A stretch of 64,000 nucleotides of DNA from Luoshenia tenuis (GCF_014384745.1 NZ_JACRSO010000001.1:248001-312000), one strand, 5' to 3'. Numbered from the stretch's first letter, positions 8,141 to 17,221 are shown. A program made the numbers and translations. Notes: a model not told the origin generated them from the sequence alone.

Positions 8141-8814
8141 TTTACCTCCAGGCCTCCAAACAGCGTAAAGCCGTTAATGTAGATCGTGGGCGCATCCGGC
8201 GCCGGAACGGTATTGGTCTTGTTTTCAGCCCCGCCAAAGATGGGGGTATTGCTCAGCTTGACCTTGACGCCGGCAGGCACCCATACATCGCACCCGCCAA
8301 AGATAGAGGTCGCCTGGATGGTCACATCCTCCCGGATGATGGCCGCGCGCAGGTCCAGCTCAATACCGCCGAAAACAGCCGTAAGATCCGCTCCCTTAAA
8401 TTCCTCCTGGGCGTATAGTTCTTTTTGTCCGCTGAAGATGGCGCAGTATTCCCGAATCTCGCCCTGGTGGCGGCTGCGCACCGTGCGCGCCTGGCGGTTG
8501 AACATATTTTGGAAGATCAGCGCCAGCCCCGCTACGATCAAAAGCAGCGGCAGGATCAATTTACCCATCATCTGCCAGCTGAGCCACCCCTGCGCGGCGG
8601 CCAGCAGCAACGCGCCGACCAAAAGGCCCCCGCAGTTGCCCGCATTAGGCCCATGCTGGATCAGCCCGATCAGGCAGGGTACCAAAATAAACAGCGTCCA
8701 CCAGCCCGCAAAAAAGAGGCTGAAATCCCATAATCCGCTGATATTGCCGATAAAGATCACACCTAGCGCGATTAGCACCACGCCCCAAAGAATGCCGCCA
8801 GAACGATTTTTCAT
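8137..8814 (-). CDS. LiaF-like membrane protein
   Basis: 225 aa. The N-terminal half has four hydrophobic helices (LiaI/LiaF transmembrane region); the C-terminal half has the DUF2154 beta-solenoid repeats AVFGGIELDLRAA, SIFGGCDVWVPAGV and FTLFGGLEV. LiaF inhibits the LiaRS two-component system that answers lipid II-targeting antibiotics in Bacillus, but no histidine kinase or response regulator gene is adjacent. The start has AGGAGG nine bases upstream. It leads a four-gene minus-strand operon (LiaF-like, DUF4097, NatA-like, NatB-like) with four-base overlaps at two of the three junctions. Confidence 0.85.
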   Translation of the reverse strand: MKNRSGGILWGVVLIALGVIFIGNISGLWDFSLFFAGWWTLFILVPCLIGLIQHGPNAGNCGGLLVGALLLAAAQGWLSWQMMGKLILPLLLIVAGLALIFQNMFNRQARTVRSRHQGEIREYCAIFSGQKELYAQEEFKGADLTAVFGGIELDLRAAIIREDVTIQATSIFGGCDVWVPAGVKVKLSNTPIFGGAENKTNTVPAPDAPTIYINGFTLFGGLEVK

Positions 8815-8963
8815 ACCACAACGCCTCCTATACGCCCAGGATACCCCTCGGGCGATTACGCTTCCATTAAACCATATCTGGCCGGTATCATGCCACTACC
8901 CCTAGTAAAGTCGTTACAGATGTCACCCGATAAAAGGCCAGATGTAAACGCGGGAACGATATG

Positions 8964-9000
8964 CAAAAGCGCCGCCGGAGTTTTTCCGTCGGCGCTTTTG
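8964..9000 (-). terminator. Terminator of the glycosyltransferase gene
   Basis: A 15-bp stem with one mismatch and a seven-base loop, just below the glycosyltransferase stop at 9011. The flanking T run is short. Confidence 0.7.
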
Positions 9001-9010
9001 TCCGCTCTTT

Positions 9011-10090
9011 CTAACCGGATATTTTTTTCTCGATCAGGCGCAGATTTCCCTGCAGCCGTTCATCCTGCGGCGCGGCCTCTACCGCCAGCCGCACCCGCTC
9101 CAGCGCCTTTTCATACTGTCCGGTATAATAATAGCCTAAAGAAGCCAGGTCATAAGGCAGGCTGCCCCAGGCCGCAGCTTCGCAGATATACGTATCCGGC
9201 CGTACTGCGATGGCCAGCGCACATTCGGCCATATACACCACCCCTTCCCACTGCTTTTGGGTATAGAGCAGCTGGGCCAGCTCCACATAGGGTTCGCGCA
9301 GGTGAGGCGCCTCGGCAATTGCGCGCAGGTACCAGTCCCGCGCCTGGTCTGTTTGCCCTTTTGCCTGCAAGCTGCGCGCTATAAAGCGCATGGATGCGCT
9401 GCGCTCATCCGCCCAGCGGGCCGTCGGCATAGCCAAATGGCGCATAAGGGTTTCGATACATTTGTCCCACTGGCCGTGAAACATATATTCCCGCCCCAGG
9501 TAATGCATGTTGCGGTCATCCTGGGGGCACTCGGCCACAGAAAGCTCCAGCAACGGCAGATATTGCCCGCGGGATTTGCCGGGGTCTGCGTGATGGTCCA
9601 GCTGCATGCCTACGGCCTTGACCTGACGCATGGGCGCCTGGCCAAAGTACTCCAGCACCTCATGTACGGGATGGGTCCAGCGGAAGCCTTTGCGCGCATG
9701 CGCCTTTTCGATCCAAAACACCACGCCCTCGCTGCCATCGGGGTTAAAGTTCCAGGTATAGCGGTAGCGCGCTTGCTGTGTGCCAGGGATCCACGCGCGC
9801 TCCAGCGCTTTTCGCCATCCCGGCTGAAAGCGCTCATCCAGGTCAGTACAGATGCAGATATCCGCATCCTCATCCACCAGTTCCAGCGAGCGGTTGCGCG
9901 CCACATCAAACCGCCAGGGAACGATCACTTCCTGGGTCACCCGGACGCCCAGCGCCCGCAATTTTTCCACCGTCCCATCGGTCGAACCGGTATCCAGCAC
10001 GACGATCCCATCTGCCTCGGCCATGGTATCCACCCAGCCTTGTACAAATTTCTCTTCGTTCTTACAAATCGCATAGACGATAATCTTCAT
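9011..10090 (-). CDS. Family 2 glycosyltransferase with TPR tail
   Basis: 359 aa soluble protein. The N-terminal GT-A fold shows ICKNEEKFVQGWVDTM, DTGSTDGT and the metal-binding TDLDERF. From about residue 190 the protein becomes helical repeats with TPR spacing (RNMHYLGREYMFHGQWDKC, ARDWYLRAIAEAP, YYYTGQYEKALERVRLAVE). The GT2-TPR architecture is common in Clostridia and may glycosylate proteins or surface polymers. It lies just downstream of the collagen-like gene on the same strand, so the collagen repeats, rich in Thr, are a possible acceptor; that is speculation. The start has GGGAGG at good spacing. Confidence 0.88.
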   Translation of the reverse strand: MKIIVYAICKNEEKFVQGWVDTMAEADGIVVLDTGSTDGTVEKLRALGVRVTQEVIVPWRFDVARNRSLELVDEDADICICTDLDERFQPGWRKALERAWIPGTQQARYRYTWNFNPDGSEGVVFWIEKAHARKGFRWTHPVHEVLEYFGQAPMRQVKAVGMQLDHHADPGKSRGQYLPLLELSVAECPQDDRNMHYLGREYMFHGQWDKCIETLMRHLAMPTARWADERSASMRFIARSLQAKGQTDQARDWYLRAIAEAPHLREPYVELAQLLYTQKQWEGVVYMAECALAIAVRPDTYICEAAAWGSLPYDLASLGYYYTGQYEKALERVRLAVEAAPQDERLQGNLRLIEKKISG

Positions 10091-10157
10091 AAAAGCCCTC
10101 CCTACGCATCCACTCTATTCGCCATCCGGGTGGCGATATTCTAACATGCGCTATACA

Positions 10158-10188
10158 AAAACAGGGCGGCACATAAGCGCCGCCCTGC
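10158..10188 (-). terminator. Terminator of the collagen-like gene
   Basis: CAGGGCGGC and GCCGCCCTG form a stem; the minus-strand copy runs into TTTTTG. It separates the collagen-like gene from the glycosyltransferase gene. Confidence 0.85.
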
Positions 10189-10218
10189 CTTCAAAGATAA
10201 CTTCTTACCGCTTTTACA

Positions 10219-11475
10219 TCAGGTACTCAGCAAACCAGCCGCGCGCATATTGGCCAGCAGCGTGTTAAACTGCGTAACCACATCCGTCGTGCTGGTCGCA
10301 TCCGTCACCGCGGCGGCCGGGGTGATCGTCCCAGTGGGGCCAGTGGGCCCTGTAGGACCCGTAGGACCTTCAGCACCAGCGGCGCCCGCAGCTCCGGTAG
10401 GACCGGTGGGGCCTTCGGCACCAGCGGCACCCGCAGCTCCAGTAGGACCTGTCGGACCTTCGGCACCAGCGGCACCCGCAGCTCCGGTAGGACCGGTAGG
10501 ACCCGTAGGACCTTCAGCACCAGCGGCGCCCGCAGCTCCAGTGGGGCCAGTGGGCCCTGTAGGACCTGTAGGACCTTCGGCACCAGCGGCACCCGCAGCT
10601 CCGGTGGGACCCGTGGGGCCTTGCGCACCAGCAGCGCCCGCAGCTCCAGTAGGACCTGTCGGACCTTCAGCACCGGTGGCTCCCGTAGCTCCAGTGGGAC
10701 CCGTGGGGCCTTGCGCGCCGGCAGCGCCAGCAGCTCCGGTGGGACCCGTGGGGCCTTCAGCACCAGTGGCGCCCGCAGCTCCGGTGGGACCCGTGGGGCC
10801 TTGTGCGCCAGCGGCGCCCGCAGCTCCGGTAGGACCGGTGGGCCCCGTCGGGCCGCCCGCAGGGCCAGCGGGACCGGTAGCGCCCGTTGCGCCCGTTGCC
10901 CCCGCAGGGCCGGTGGGGCCTGTAGCGCCTACGCCAGCAGGGCCGGTCGGGCCGGTAGCACCCGTTGCGCCCGCTGGGCCGGTAGCGCCGTTTAAGCCGG
11001 CGGGGCCGAGGGGACCGGTGGCGCCAGTCGCACCCGTGGGGCCAGTAGCACCGGTATCGCCCGTTAAACCTCTGGGGCCGGTGGGACCCGTCGGGCCAAT
11101 AGGGCCGGTAGACCCCGTAGGGCCGGTAACCGTTACCAGGGTAAAGTCCGGCGACGTACCCGGTGTGCCGGAGGGGTTATCCCGGTTGACGCGATAGATC
11201 GCGCCGTTGTAGAAAACAAAATCGCCCGCGTCATAGGTAGCATTTGGATCAAAGGGATACACATCATCCAGCCCAGGACCCATGGGCCCCGTCGGGCCGG
11301 TAGGCCCTACACAGCCCGGCGGGCAGGGGGGCGGACAGGGCGACGGGCAAGGCGGCGGACACGGCGGCCGGCAGCCAGGCGAGCAGCTGCTGCAAGAGAG
11401 CCCCGGGCGGCTGCACCAATCTACGCGGCCCGTCCGTCCATTGCCGTTGACATAAAAGCCGTTTCTGTCAAACAT
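10219..11475 (-). CDS. Collagen-like triple-helix repeat surface protein
   Basis: 418 aa. Residues 20-55 are a Cys/Pro block with [13 protein letters not shown] spacing. Residues 56-67 are a short [11 protein letters not shown] stretch. Residues 68-117 form a non-collagen insert ([16 protein letters not shown]) resembling small carbohydrate-binding modules. Residues 118-381 are nearly unbroken Gly-X-Y triplets, mostly GPTGPTG and GAAGAAG. The last 37 residues ([18 protein letters not shown]) match the small C-terminal trimerisation segment seen in clostridial exosporium and phage collagen-like proteins. No signal peptide is visible, as in BclA-type exosporium proteins. A spore-surface filament is plausible but unproven. 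The start has GAGGG upstream. Confidence 0.88.
   Translation of the reverse strand: MFDRNGFYVNGNGRTGRVDWCSRPGLSCSSCSPGCRPPCPPPCPSPCPPPCPPGCVGPTGPTGPMGPGLDDVYPFDPNATYDAGDFVFYNGAIYRVNRDNPSGTPGTSPDFTLVTVTGPTGSTGPIGPTGPTGPRGLTGDTGATGPTGATGATGPLGPAGLNGATGPAGATGATGPTGPAGVGATGPTGPAGATGATGATGPAGPAGGPTGPTGPTGAAGAAGAQGPTGPTGAAGATGAEGPTGPTGAAGAAGAQGPTGPTGATGATGAEGPTGPTGAAGAAGAQGPTGPTGAAGAAGAEGPTGPTGPTGPTGAAGAAGAEGPTGPTGPTGAAGAAGAEGPTGPTGAAGAAGAEGPTGPTGAAGAAGAEGPTGPTGPTGPTGTITPAAAVTDATSTTDVVTQFNTLLANMRAAGLLST
10321..11130 (-). repeat. Tandem DNA repeats encoding Gly-X-Y triplets
   Basis: Short units encoding [13 protein letters not shown] blocks recur with small third-base changes. The synonymous drift shows that the protein pattern is under selection while the DNA is free to slip and vary in copy number. 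The repeats also create long false reading frames on the opposite strand. Confidence 0.9.
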
Positions 11476-11760
11476 TTCTTTTTACCCTCACTTCTAGGAT
11501 CAGATTAGGTTGCGCCGCCACCTTCGCGGTGCGGCTATACCGAACCTATCCTCAGTATATTCATTCCCCGCCAAGGTGTTACTGCGCCCGGTATATCCCC
11601 TATGCCTTCCCGTCCCGGCCGCTATTGCAGGCGGATACCATGCCGCCCCCTCCCTTTGCCGCAGCCCTATCCGGCTCCGCACGGAAGCTAGGTATCGGAT
11701 ATATCTCCTTTTTATCTTTTAAAGATATAGAATATCAATAGCAAAAATGTTTTATCAGGC
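11476..11760. other. Intergenic stretch, collagen-like gene leader side
   Basis: Between the divergent collagen-like gene and the pfl promoter. It holds one hairpin (GCCGCCACC with GGTGCGGC, about 11516-11535) in the leader of the collagen-like transcript. Short reading frames here have no ribosome sites or family resemblance. No further feature was found. Confidence 0.5.
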
Positions 11761-11790
11761 TTGACAGCGGTGCTGTTTCTCTCGTATACT
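11761..11790 (+). promoter_or_regulatory. Promoter of the pfl operon
   Basis: Consensus TTGACA (11761-11766), 18-bp spacer, TATACT (11785-11790), directly upstream of the ZTP aptamer. Confidence 0.85.
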
Positions 11791-11806
11791 GAGATTAATC
11801 AAAGCC

Positions 11807-11884
11807 GCTTTATGTGACTGACGGATGATTGTGGGTTACCACAGTGAAGCATAAAGCTTGTAAAAGGCCGACCGTCTGGGCAAC
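11807..11884 (+). ncRNA. ZTP (pfl-type) riboswitch
   Basis: All elements of the pfl/ZTP aptamer are present. P1 is GCTTTATG with CATAAAGC. The conserved GTGACTGACGG segment follows it. P2 is TGTGG-GTTA-CCACA, followed by GTGAAGC. The hallmark 3' sequence is GGCCGACCGTCTGGGCA. GACGG can pair with CCGTC as the pseudoknot. The 3' GGGCA is shared with the terminator stem that follows, so ZTP or ZMP binding should block termination and switch the operon on. These purine intermediates build up when 10-formyl-THF is short, a sensible signal for making formate through PFL. Confidence 0.93.
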
Positions 11885-11911
11885 CCTGATATCCAAGGGC
11901 TGCCCTTTTTT
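11878..11911 (+). terminator. Riboswitch-controlled terminator of the pfl operon
   Basis: GGGCA-A-CCC pairs with GGG-C-TGCCC, followed by six T. The 5' arm overlaps the conserved 3' end of the ZTP aptamer, so the two folds exclude each other. Confidence 0.88.
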
Positions 11912-11959
11912 ATTGGGCGCCAAAGGGTTTGGGGCAAACATCCAAAGGAGGCTATACTG

Positions 11960-14191
11960 ATGGAGTTTAACCAGTGGCAGGGATTTAGGGGCGAGCAGTG
12001 GAAGCAGCGTATCGACGTACGCGATTTTATCCAGGCCAATTACACCCCTTATGCAGGGGACGCATCCTTTCTCGCCGGGCCGACGGAGCGCACGCAGGCC
12101 CTGATGAAACGGCTGCAAAATCTGCTGACGGTAGAGCGGGAGTTTGGCGGCGTGTTGGATATCGATACCACCACCGTCTCCTCGCTGACCAGCTATGAGC
12201 CCGGTTACCTGGATAAAGAGAACGAGCTGATCGTAGGCCTGCAGACCAACCGGCCCTTAAAGCGCGGCATCAATCCTTTTGGGGGCATCCGCATGGCGCG
12301 GGCGGCCTGCCAGGCCTATGGCTATCGCCTGTCTGATAAGATCGAAGACGAGTTTACCTACCGTACCACCCATAACGACGGGGTATACCGCGTCTATACT
12401 TCGGAGATGCGCAAGGCCCGCAAGAGCGGCGTCATCACCGGCCTGCCGGACGCCTACGGCCGCGGCCGCATCATCGGGGATTACCGCCGGGTAGCCCTTT
12501 ACGGCATCGACGCGCTGATCGCCGAAAAGCAAAAGGACAAGGCCCGCATCGGCGAGAACCTGATGGATGTGGATAACATCCGGTTAAGCGAAGAGCTGTA
12601 CCAGCAGATCAACTTTCTGGGCAAGTTAAAGGAGATGGCCGCCATGTACGGCATCGACATCAGCCTGCCCGCTGCCAATGCCAAAGAGGCCATCCAATGG
12701 CTGTACTTTGGCTATCTGGGCGCTATTAAAGAGCAGAACGGCGCCGCCATGAGCCTGGGGCGCACCGCCACCTTTATCGATATCTACTTAGAGCGGGATA
12801 TGGCCGCCGGCCGCCTGAGCGAGCAGGGCGCGCAGGAGCTGATGGATGATTTCGTCATGAAACTGCGCATGGCCCGCCATCTGCGCACGCCGGAGTATAA
12901 CGAGCTGTTCGGCGGGGATCCCATGTGGATCACCGAGTCGGTGGGCGGCATGGGCGAAGACGGGCGCACGCTGGTCACCAAAAATTCCTTCCGCATGCTC
13001 AATACCCTGTATACCCTGGGGCCGGCGCCCGAGCCTAACTTGACGGTGCTCTGGTCCCCATCCCTGCCGGAAGGATTCAAGGATTTCTGCGCCAAGATCT
13101 CCATCGATACCGATTCGATCCAGTACGAGAACGACGAGGTGATGCGCCCCCTGTATGGGGATGACTACGCCATCGCCTGCTGCGTTTCCGCCATGAAGGT
13201 GGGCAAGCAAATGCAGTTTTTCGGTGCCCGGTGCAACCTGCCCAAGATCTTGCTGCTGGCCTTAAACGGCGGGCACGACCCGGTAAGCGGGCTGGAGCTT
13301 GGGCCGCAGATGCCCCCCTATGAGGGCGACCAGTTGGAGTATGGCGCGGTCATGGACCGGTTCGAGCAGTATTTGAGCTGGCTGTGCAAGCTGTATGTCA
13401 ATACCATGAACGTGATCCACTACATGCACGATAAGTACGCCTACGAAAAGACCCAGATGGCCCTGCACGATACGGATGTGGAGCGCTTTATGGCCTTTGG
13501 CGTGGCGGGCTTAAGCGTGCTGGCGGATTCATTAAGCGCTATCCGCTACGCAAAGGTGCGCCCCATTCGGGATGCCCAGGGGTATATCTGCGATTTTGAG
13601 ACCACCGGCGAATTCCCCCAATACGGCAACGATGACGACCGGGTGGATCAGATGGCGGTAGAGACCCTGGCCAAGGTGAGCGCAGAGCTGAAAAAGACCC
13701 CCGCCTACCGCGGCGCGCTGCACACCCTGTCGGTATTGACCATTACCTCCAACGTGGTGTACGGCAAAAAGACCGGCGCCACCCCGGATGGCCGCAAGAA
13801 GGGCGAGCCCTTTGCCCCCGGCGCCAACCCCATGCACAACCGGGAGAAGATGGGGGCGCTGGCCTCCCTCAACTCGGTGGCCAAGCTGCCCTACGATTGC
13901 TGCCGTGACGGCATCTCCAACACCTTCTCCATCGTACCCAGCGCCCTGGGGGCCGGCCGGGAAGCGCAATCGGCCAACCTGGTCGCCATTCTGGACGGCT
14001 ACTTTACCAACCGGGCGCATCACATCAACGTCAACGTGTTGGACCGGCAAAAGCTGATCGACGCCTATGAGAACCCGGAGGCCTATCCCAACCTGACCAT
14101 CCGCGTTTCCGGCTATGCGGTCAACTTCCACAAACTCAGCCGGGATCAGCAGCGCGAGGTCATCAGCCGCACCTTCCATGCGGCGCTGTAA
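11960..14191 (+). CDS. pflB: Formate C-acetyltransferase (pyruvate formate-lyase)
   Basis: 743 aa, close to the usual PflB length. It cleaves pyruvate with CoA into acetyl-CoA and formate by a glycyl-radical mechanism in the cytoplasm. The two adjacent catalytic cysteines are at 407 and 408 ([18 protein letters not shown]), and the glycyl radical site is Gly718 in RVSGYA near the C-terminus. The Cys-Cys pair separates true PFL from diol dehydratases and choline lyase, which have a single cysteine. AAAGGAGG precedes the ATG. pflA follows three bases after the stop, and the ZTP riboswitch controls both. Confidence 0.97.
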   Translation: MEFNQWQGFRGEQWKQRIDVRDFIQANYTPYAGDASFLAGPTERTQALMKRLQNLLTVEREFGGVLDIDTTTVSSLTSYEPGYLDKENELIVGLQTNRPLKRGINPFGGIRMARAACQAYGYRLSDKIEDEFTYRTTHNDGVYRVYTSEMRKARKSGVITGLPDAYGRGRIIGDYRRVALYGIDALIAEKQKDKARIGENLMDVDNIRLSEELYQQINFLGKLKEMAAMYGIDISLPAANAKEAIQWLYFGYLGAIKEQNGAAMSLGRTATFIDIYLERDMAAGRLSEQGAQELMDDFVMKLRMARHLRTPEYNELFGGDPMWITESVGGMGEDGRTLVTKNSFRMLNTLYTLGPAPEPNLTVLWSPSLPEGFKDFCAKISIDTDSIQYENDEVMRPLYGDDYAIACCVSAMKVGKQMQFFGARCNLPKILLLALNGGHDPVSGLELGPQMPPYEGDQLEYGAVMDRFEQYLSWLCKLYVNTMNVIHYMHDKYAYEKTQMALHDTDVERFMAFGVAGLSVLADSLSAIRYAKVRPIRDAQGYICDFETTGEFPQYGNDDDRVDQMAVETLAKVSAELKKTPAYRGALHTLSVLTITSNVVYGKKTGATPDGRKKGEPFAPGANPMHNREKMGALASLNSVAKLPYDCCRDGISNTFSIVPSALGAGREAQSANLVAILDGYFTNRAHHINVNVLDRQKLIDAYENPEAYPNLTIRVSGYAVNFHKLSRDQQREVISRTFHAAL

Positions 14192-14194
14192 AGC

Positions 14195-14908
14195 ATGGAA
14201 GGGCTGATCCATTCCATCCAGACCCTGGGCGCGGTGGACGGGCCGGGCGTGCGGTTCGTGGCCTTTGTGCAGGGCTGCCCGCTGCGCTGCGGGTACTGTC
14301 ATAACCCGGATGCACAGCCCCTTACCGGCGGGCAGGCCTATACGCCCCAAGCCCTGTTTGCGCTGGCCAGCCGCTACCGCAGCTATTTTGGCCGGGCGGG
14401 CGGGGTCACCCTTTCGGGCGGCGAACCATTGCTGCAAGCCCCCTTTGCCCAGGCCTTTTTTGCCCTGTGCCGGGAGGGCGGCATCCACACGGCGCTGGAT
14501 ACCAGCGGCTGCCGTTTGGATGAGCCGGTGCGCGGGCTTTTGGATGAAACCGATCTGGTTTTGCTGGACATCAAGTTCACCATCGAGGCGGACTATCAGC
14601 GCTATGCCGGCTGTTCGCTTGCGGCCCCGCTGCGCTTTTTAGACGAGCTGACCGAGCGAAATATCCCCTGCTGGATACGCCAGGTGATCGTTCCTACCCT
14701 AAACGACGACGAGGGGAATATCGCAAGGCTCAACGCGCTCCTTGCCGGGCACCCCAATGTGCGCAAGGTGGAGCTGCTTCCCTTCCGGAAGCTGTGCCAG
14801 ACCAAATACGATGCGCTGGGGCTGCCCTTCCCCTTTGGGCATCTGCCCGAAGCCGGGCCGGATAAGGTCGCAAAATTGCAGGAGAAGGTCCTGCTTCCCC
14901 ATAAATAA
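14195..14908 (+). CDS. pflA: Pyruvate formate-lyase-activating enzyme (radical SAM)
   Basis: 237 aa. It installs the glycyl radical on PflB using S-adenosylmethionine and a [4Fe-4S] cluster. The cluster motif CX3CX2C is at Cys28, Cys32 and Cys35 (CPLRCGYCHNPD), and GGVTLSGGEPLLQ is the GGE-type SAM-binding motif. It has no extra ferredoxin insert, which fits the PflA rather than the PflC/HpdA class. It starts three bases after pflB, so translational coupling is likely. Confidence 0.96.
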   Translation: MEGLIHSIQTLGAVDGPGVRFVAFVQGCPLRCGYCHNPDAQPLTGGQAYTPQALFALASRYRSYFGRAGGVTLSGGEPLLQAPFAQAFFALCREGGIHTALDTSGCRLDEPVRGLLDETDLVLLDIKFTIEADYQRYAGCSLAAPLRFLDELTERNIPCWIRQVIVPTLNDDEGNIARLNALLAGHPNVRKVELLPFRKLCQTKYDALGLPFPFGHLPEAGPDKVAKLQEKVLLPHK

Positions 14909-14924
14909 GCGCCCGCTAAGTGCA

Positions 14925-14958
14925 AAAACGGCGCCGTCTGCTCAGACGGCGCCGTTTA
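14925..14958. terminator. Bidirectional terminator after pflA
   Basis: A perfect 15-bp stem (14926-14940 with 14943-14957) between the convergent pflA and DUF3592 genes, with A and T flanks. The apparent loop is two bases, so the tip is probably frayed. Confidence 0.88.
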
Positions 14959-14960
14959 TT

Positions 14961-15428
14961 TTACGCGCTGCTACCCTTTCTCCGCGTTCGCCTTTTTCTT
15001 TGCGCTGTTTTACGTCCCCGGCCCAGCAGGCCCAGGACCAGCGGAGCTGCAAAAAAATAGGGTACATAGGGATCCAACCCGGGATGGGGTTTATGGAAAG
15101 AGGCCAGAGAAGGCTTGCCGGGATCGTACCATATCTCCACCTGGTCTCCCGCCGCAAAGTCGCTGTCATAGCCGGCATAACTGTCGCTGGCGGTATATCC
15201 CACCCCCGAAACGGTATAAGCGTAATCGATGCGGTGGTGCCGCTTGCTGCCTGGACTTTTGCCCCCAGTGGTATAGCGTTCCACCTGCAAAACCACGCCG
15301 TTTGCCATTTGCCAATCCGCATACTGCTGGAGCCGGGCAATATAGATGCAAATAGAAATCGCGACGGCAAAAAGCACCACAGTCAGCGCGGCCCACCGCT
15401 TTTGGGATGCCTTGCTCAGCCGTTTCAA
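14961..15428 (-). CDS. DUF3592 membrane protein
   Basis: 155 aa. One N-terminal helix (residues 12-33), a beta-rich extracytoplasmic domain with YAYTVSGVGYTASDSY and GDQVEIWYDPGKP, a second helix around 122-138, and a very basic tail. The pattern VxYDPxxP is the DUF3592 signature. Function is unknown. The start codon is TTG at 15428, chosen because AGGAGG lies nine bases upstream and no ATG is available. Confidence 0.8.
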   Translation of the reverse strand: MKRLSKASQKRWAALTVVLFAVAISICIYIARLQQYADWQMANGVVLQVERYTTGGKSPGSKRHHRIDYAYTVSGVGYTASDSYAGYDSDFAAGDQVEIWYDPGKPSLASFHKPHPGLDPYVPYFFAAPLVLGLLGRGRKTAQRKRRTRRKGSSA

Positions 15429-15453
15429 CCGTTCTTCCCTCCTGTAGCCAGGT

Positions 15454-16650
15454 TTAGTTCATCTTGGTCTTGCCCTTGGTCTCGGAGATATACGCATGGT
15501 CAATGGTGACTACCGCGTAGCACTTCCCCTCCATTTGACTTACCGCGCTATAGATCGCCTGGGTGATCTCATCATCTGCCTTTTTGCACGCAAAGGGCAC
15601 GGATACGTCAAAAATCAGGTTGCTGTGGGTCTCCCCCAGCACTACGCGGAAATCGTGCATGGACAGCAGCGGGTCGATGCTCCGGATGATCTGCTCCATT
15701 TTAATGCGCAGCGCGTTGACCCGCTCGTCATCGGTCACGATCGGGTCCAAATGGATCACCAGATGGATGCCGCAGTCGGTATCAAAGTCCCTTTCAATAT
15801 TGTCGATCACGTCATGGCTTTTCAGGATATCCACGCTGGAGGAGACCTCCACGTGCGCCGAGGCGAAGCACCGCCCCGGGCCGTAATTGTGCACCATCAG
15901 GTCGTGGATGCCCAACACCCCGTCATAGCTAAGCACCTTAGTTGCAATCATATTGGTCAGTTCCTGATCCGGCATCTGTCCCAACAACTGGTTGAGGGTA
16001 TCTTTAAGGATGCGAATCCCCGATACGATGATGAACAGCGCCACCAGCGCCCCCATGTAACCATCCAGCTGGAAGCCGATCGCCGGGCTGATGATCGTAG
16101 AGAGCAGCACCGCGCCGGTGGCCAGCACGTCCGAGAGGCTGTCGGTAGCCGTGGCCTGCATCACCATCGAATCGATCCTTTTGCCCAGCGTACGGTTGTA
16201 GGAGAACATCCACAGCTTGACCAGGATGCTGGCCGCCAGGACCCCCACGCTGACCCAGCTGAACTCGATGGCCGGAGGATGGGCGATATGATCGATGGAC
16301 GAGCGGATCAGCTCCACCCCCAGCGTCAGCACCAGTATCCCCACCACCATAGAGGCGATATATTCGATGCGCGCATGCCCAAAGGGATGGCCGCTGTCCG
16401 CCGGGCGGCTGGATAGGCGAAAGCTGACCAGCGAGATCAGCGAGCTGCCCGCATCCGAGAGGTTGTTGACCGCGTCCGCCGTAATAGCCACGCTTTGAAA
16501 GAGCGTGCCCACCACAAACTTGCCGCCAAACAGCAGCAGGTTGCACAGCACCCCAATGCAGCTGGCCAGGTTGCCATAGCGCTGGCGCACCCGCACATCC
16601 TGCACTTTATCATAATCCCGCACAAATTTGCGCACCAGAAAATCGATCAT
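15454..16650 (-). CDS. Cation diffusion facilitator transporter
   Basis: 398 aa. Six transmembrane helices with the metal site pair NNLSDAGSSLISL (helix 2) and ATDSLSDVLATGAVL (helix 5), characteristic of CDF proton/metal antiporters exporting Zn, Mn, Fe or Co. The cytoplasmic domain begins near residue 210 with LLGQMPDQELTNMI. It runs on for about 100 residues beyond a typical 300-residue CDF, giving what looks like a second alpha-beta dimerisation domain (LSMHDFRVVLGETHSNLIFDVSVPF). The metal is not predictable from sequence. Confidence 0.93.
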   Translation of the reverse strand: MIDFLVRKFVRDYDKVQDVRVRQRYGNLASCIGVLCNLLLFGGKFVVGTLFQSVAITADAVNNLSDAGSSLISLVSFRLSSRPADSGHPFGHARIEYIASMVVGILVLTLGVELIRSSIDHIAHPPAIEFSWVSVGVLAASILVKLWMFSYNRTLGKRIDSMVMQATATDSLSDVLATGAVLLSTIISPAIGFQLDGYMGALVALFIIVSGIRILKDTLNQLLGQMPDQELTNMIATKVLSYDGVLGIHDLMVHNYGPGRCFASAHVEVSSSVDILKSHDVIDNIERDFDTDCGIHLVIHLDPIVTDDERVNALRIKMEQIIRSIDPLLSMHDFRVVLGETHSNLIFDVSVPFACKKADDEITQAIYSAVSQMEGKCYAVVTIDHAYISETKGKTKMN

Positions 16651-16681
16651 ACCCGCATCCTATCCTCTTTGTCTATCCGTT

Positions 16682-17221
16682 TTATTCTATATCCCCGGCC
16701 AGCATCTCCTCGATAATGGCCTGCCAGGCCGCCTTGTCCCGCGCGCCCAGATAGCTCGGCCCCACCTGCCGGCCCGCCTGATTCACAAAAAACGTCTCCG
16801 GCACTGCGGAAACCGCGTTCAGCTTGGCCGCATCCAGCGATTCGGAGGGCAGCAAATGCCGGTAATCCGCCCCGGTAGCGCTGATGATCTGGCGGGCTTG
16901 CTGCAGCTGGCCCATGGAGAGCGAGCCGTCCCTATTCAGCACGTCCGTCACGATGCCGATCACCTGAAACCCTTGCCCGGCATAGGCATCGTTCAATTCG
17001 CCCAGCGTTGGCATCTCGCTGATGCAAGGGCTGCAATAGGTCGCCCAAATGTTGACCATGGTCAGCTTATGCTCTTTAAAAATGCTTGCGTCGACCCGCT
17101 CGCCAGTCAAATCCAGGGCATCCAGCGCACCCAGGTCCGCGCCGTCGCCCGCCGGCGCGCAGGCCGCTACCAGCAAAAGCAGGGCCAGCAATAATCCTAC
17201 TATAGTCCGCTTCTTGCGCAT
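16682..17221 (-). CDS. TlpA/ResA-like thioredoxin-fold lipoprotein
   Basis: 179 aa. A lipoprotein signal peptide ends in LLVAAC (lipidated Cys21), so the protein is anchored outside the membrane. The thioredoxin-like domain has the redox motif WATYCSPC (Cys63, Cys66) followed by EMPTLGELNDAY, and the cis-Pro region is VSAVPETFFVNQAG. Such proteins reduce disulfides of secreted or cytochrome-related proteins. The ATG at 17221 has GGGAGG close by. No CcdA-like electron donor is adjacent. Confidence 0.9.
   Translation of the reverse strand: MRKKRTIVGLLLALLLLVAACAPAGDGADLGALDALDLTGERVDASIFKEHKLTMVNIWATYCSPCISEMPTLGELNDAYAGQGFQVIGIVTDVLNRDGSLSMGQLQQARQIISATGADYRHLLPSESLDAAKLNAVSAVPETFFVNQAGRQVGPSYLGARDKAAWQAIIEEMLAGDIE

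Noticed and set aside
10321..11130. Regular repeats that could suggest a CRISPR array
   Set aside because: Units are contiguous without spacers, drift at third codon positions and encode collagen triplets.
10250..11197. Long opposite-strand reading frame rich in Ala-Pro-Val-Gly across the collagen-like gene
   Set aside because: It is the mirror of the Gly-X-Y repeats; it lacks a ribosome site and family resemblance.
11510..11741. Two 70-codon frames between the collagen-like gene and the pfl promoter
   Set aside because: Pro/Arg-rich translations without ribosome sites; typical GC-driven noise.
13532..14488. 318-codon frame antisense to pflB and pflA
   Set aside because: Shadow of two well-conserved genes; no recognisable domain.
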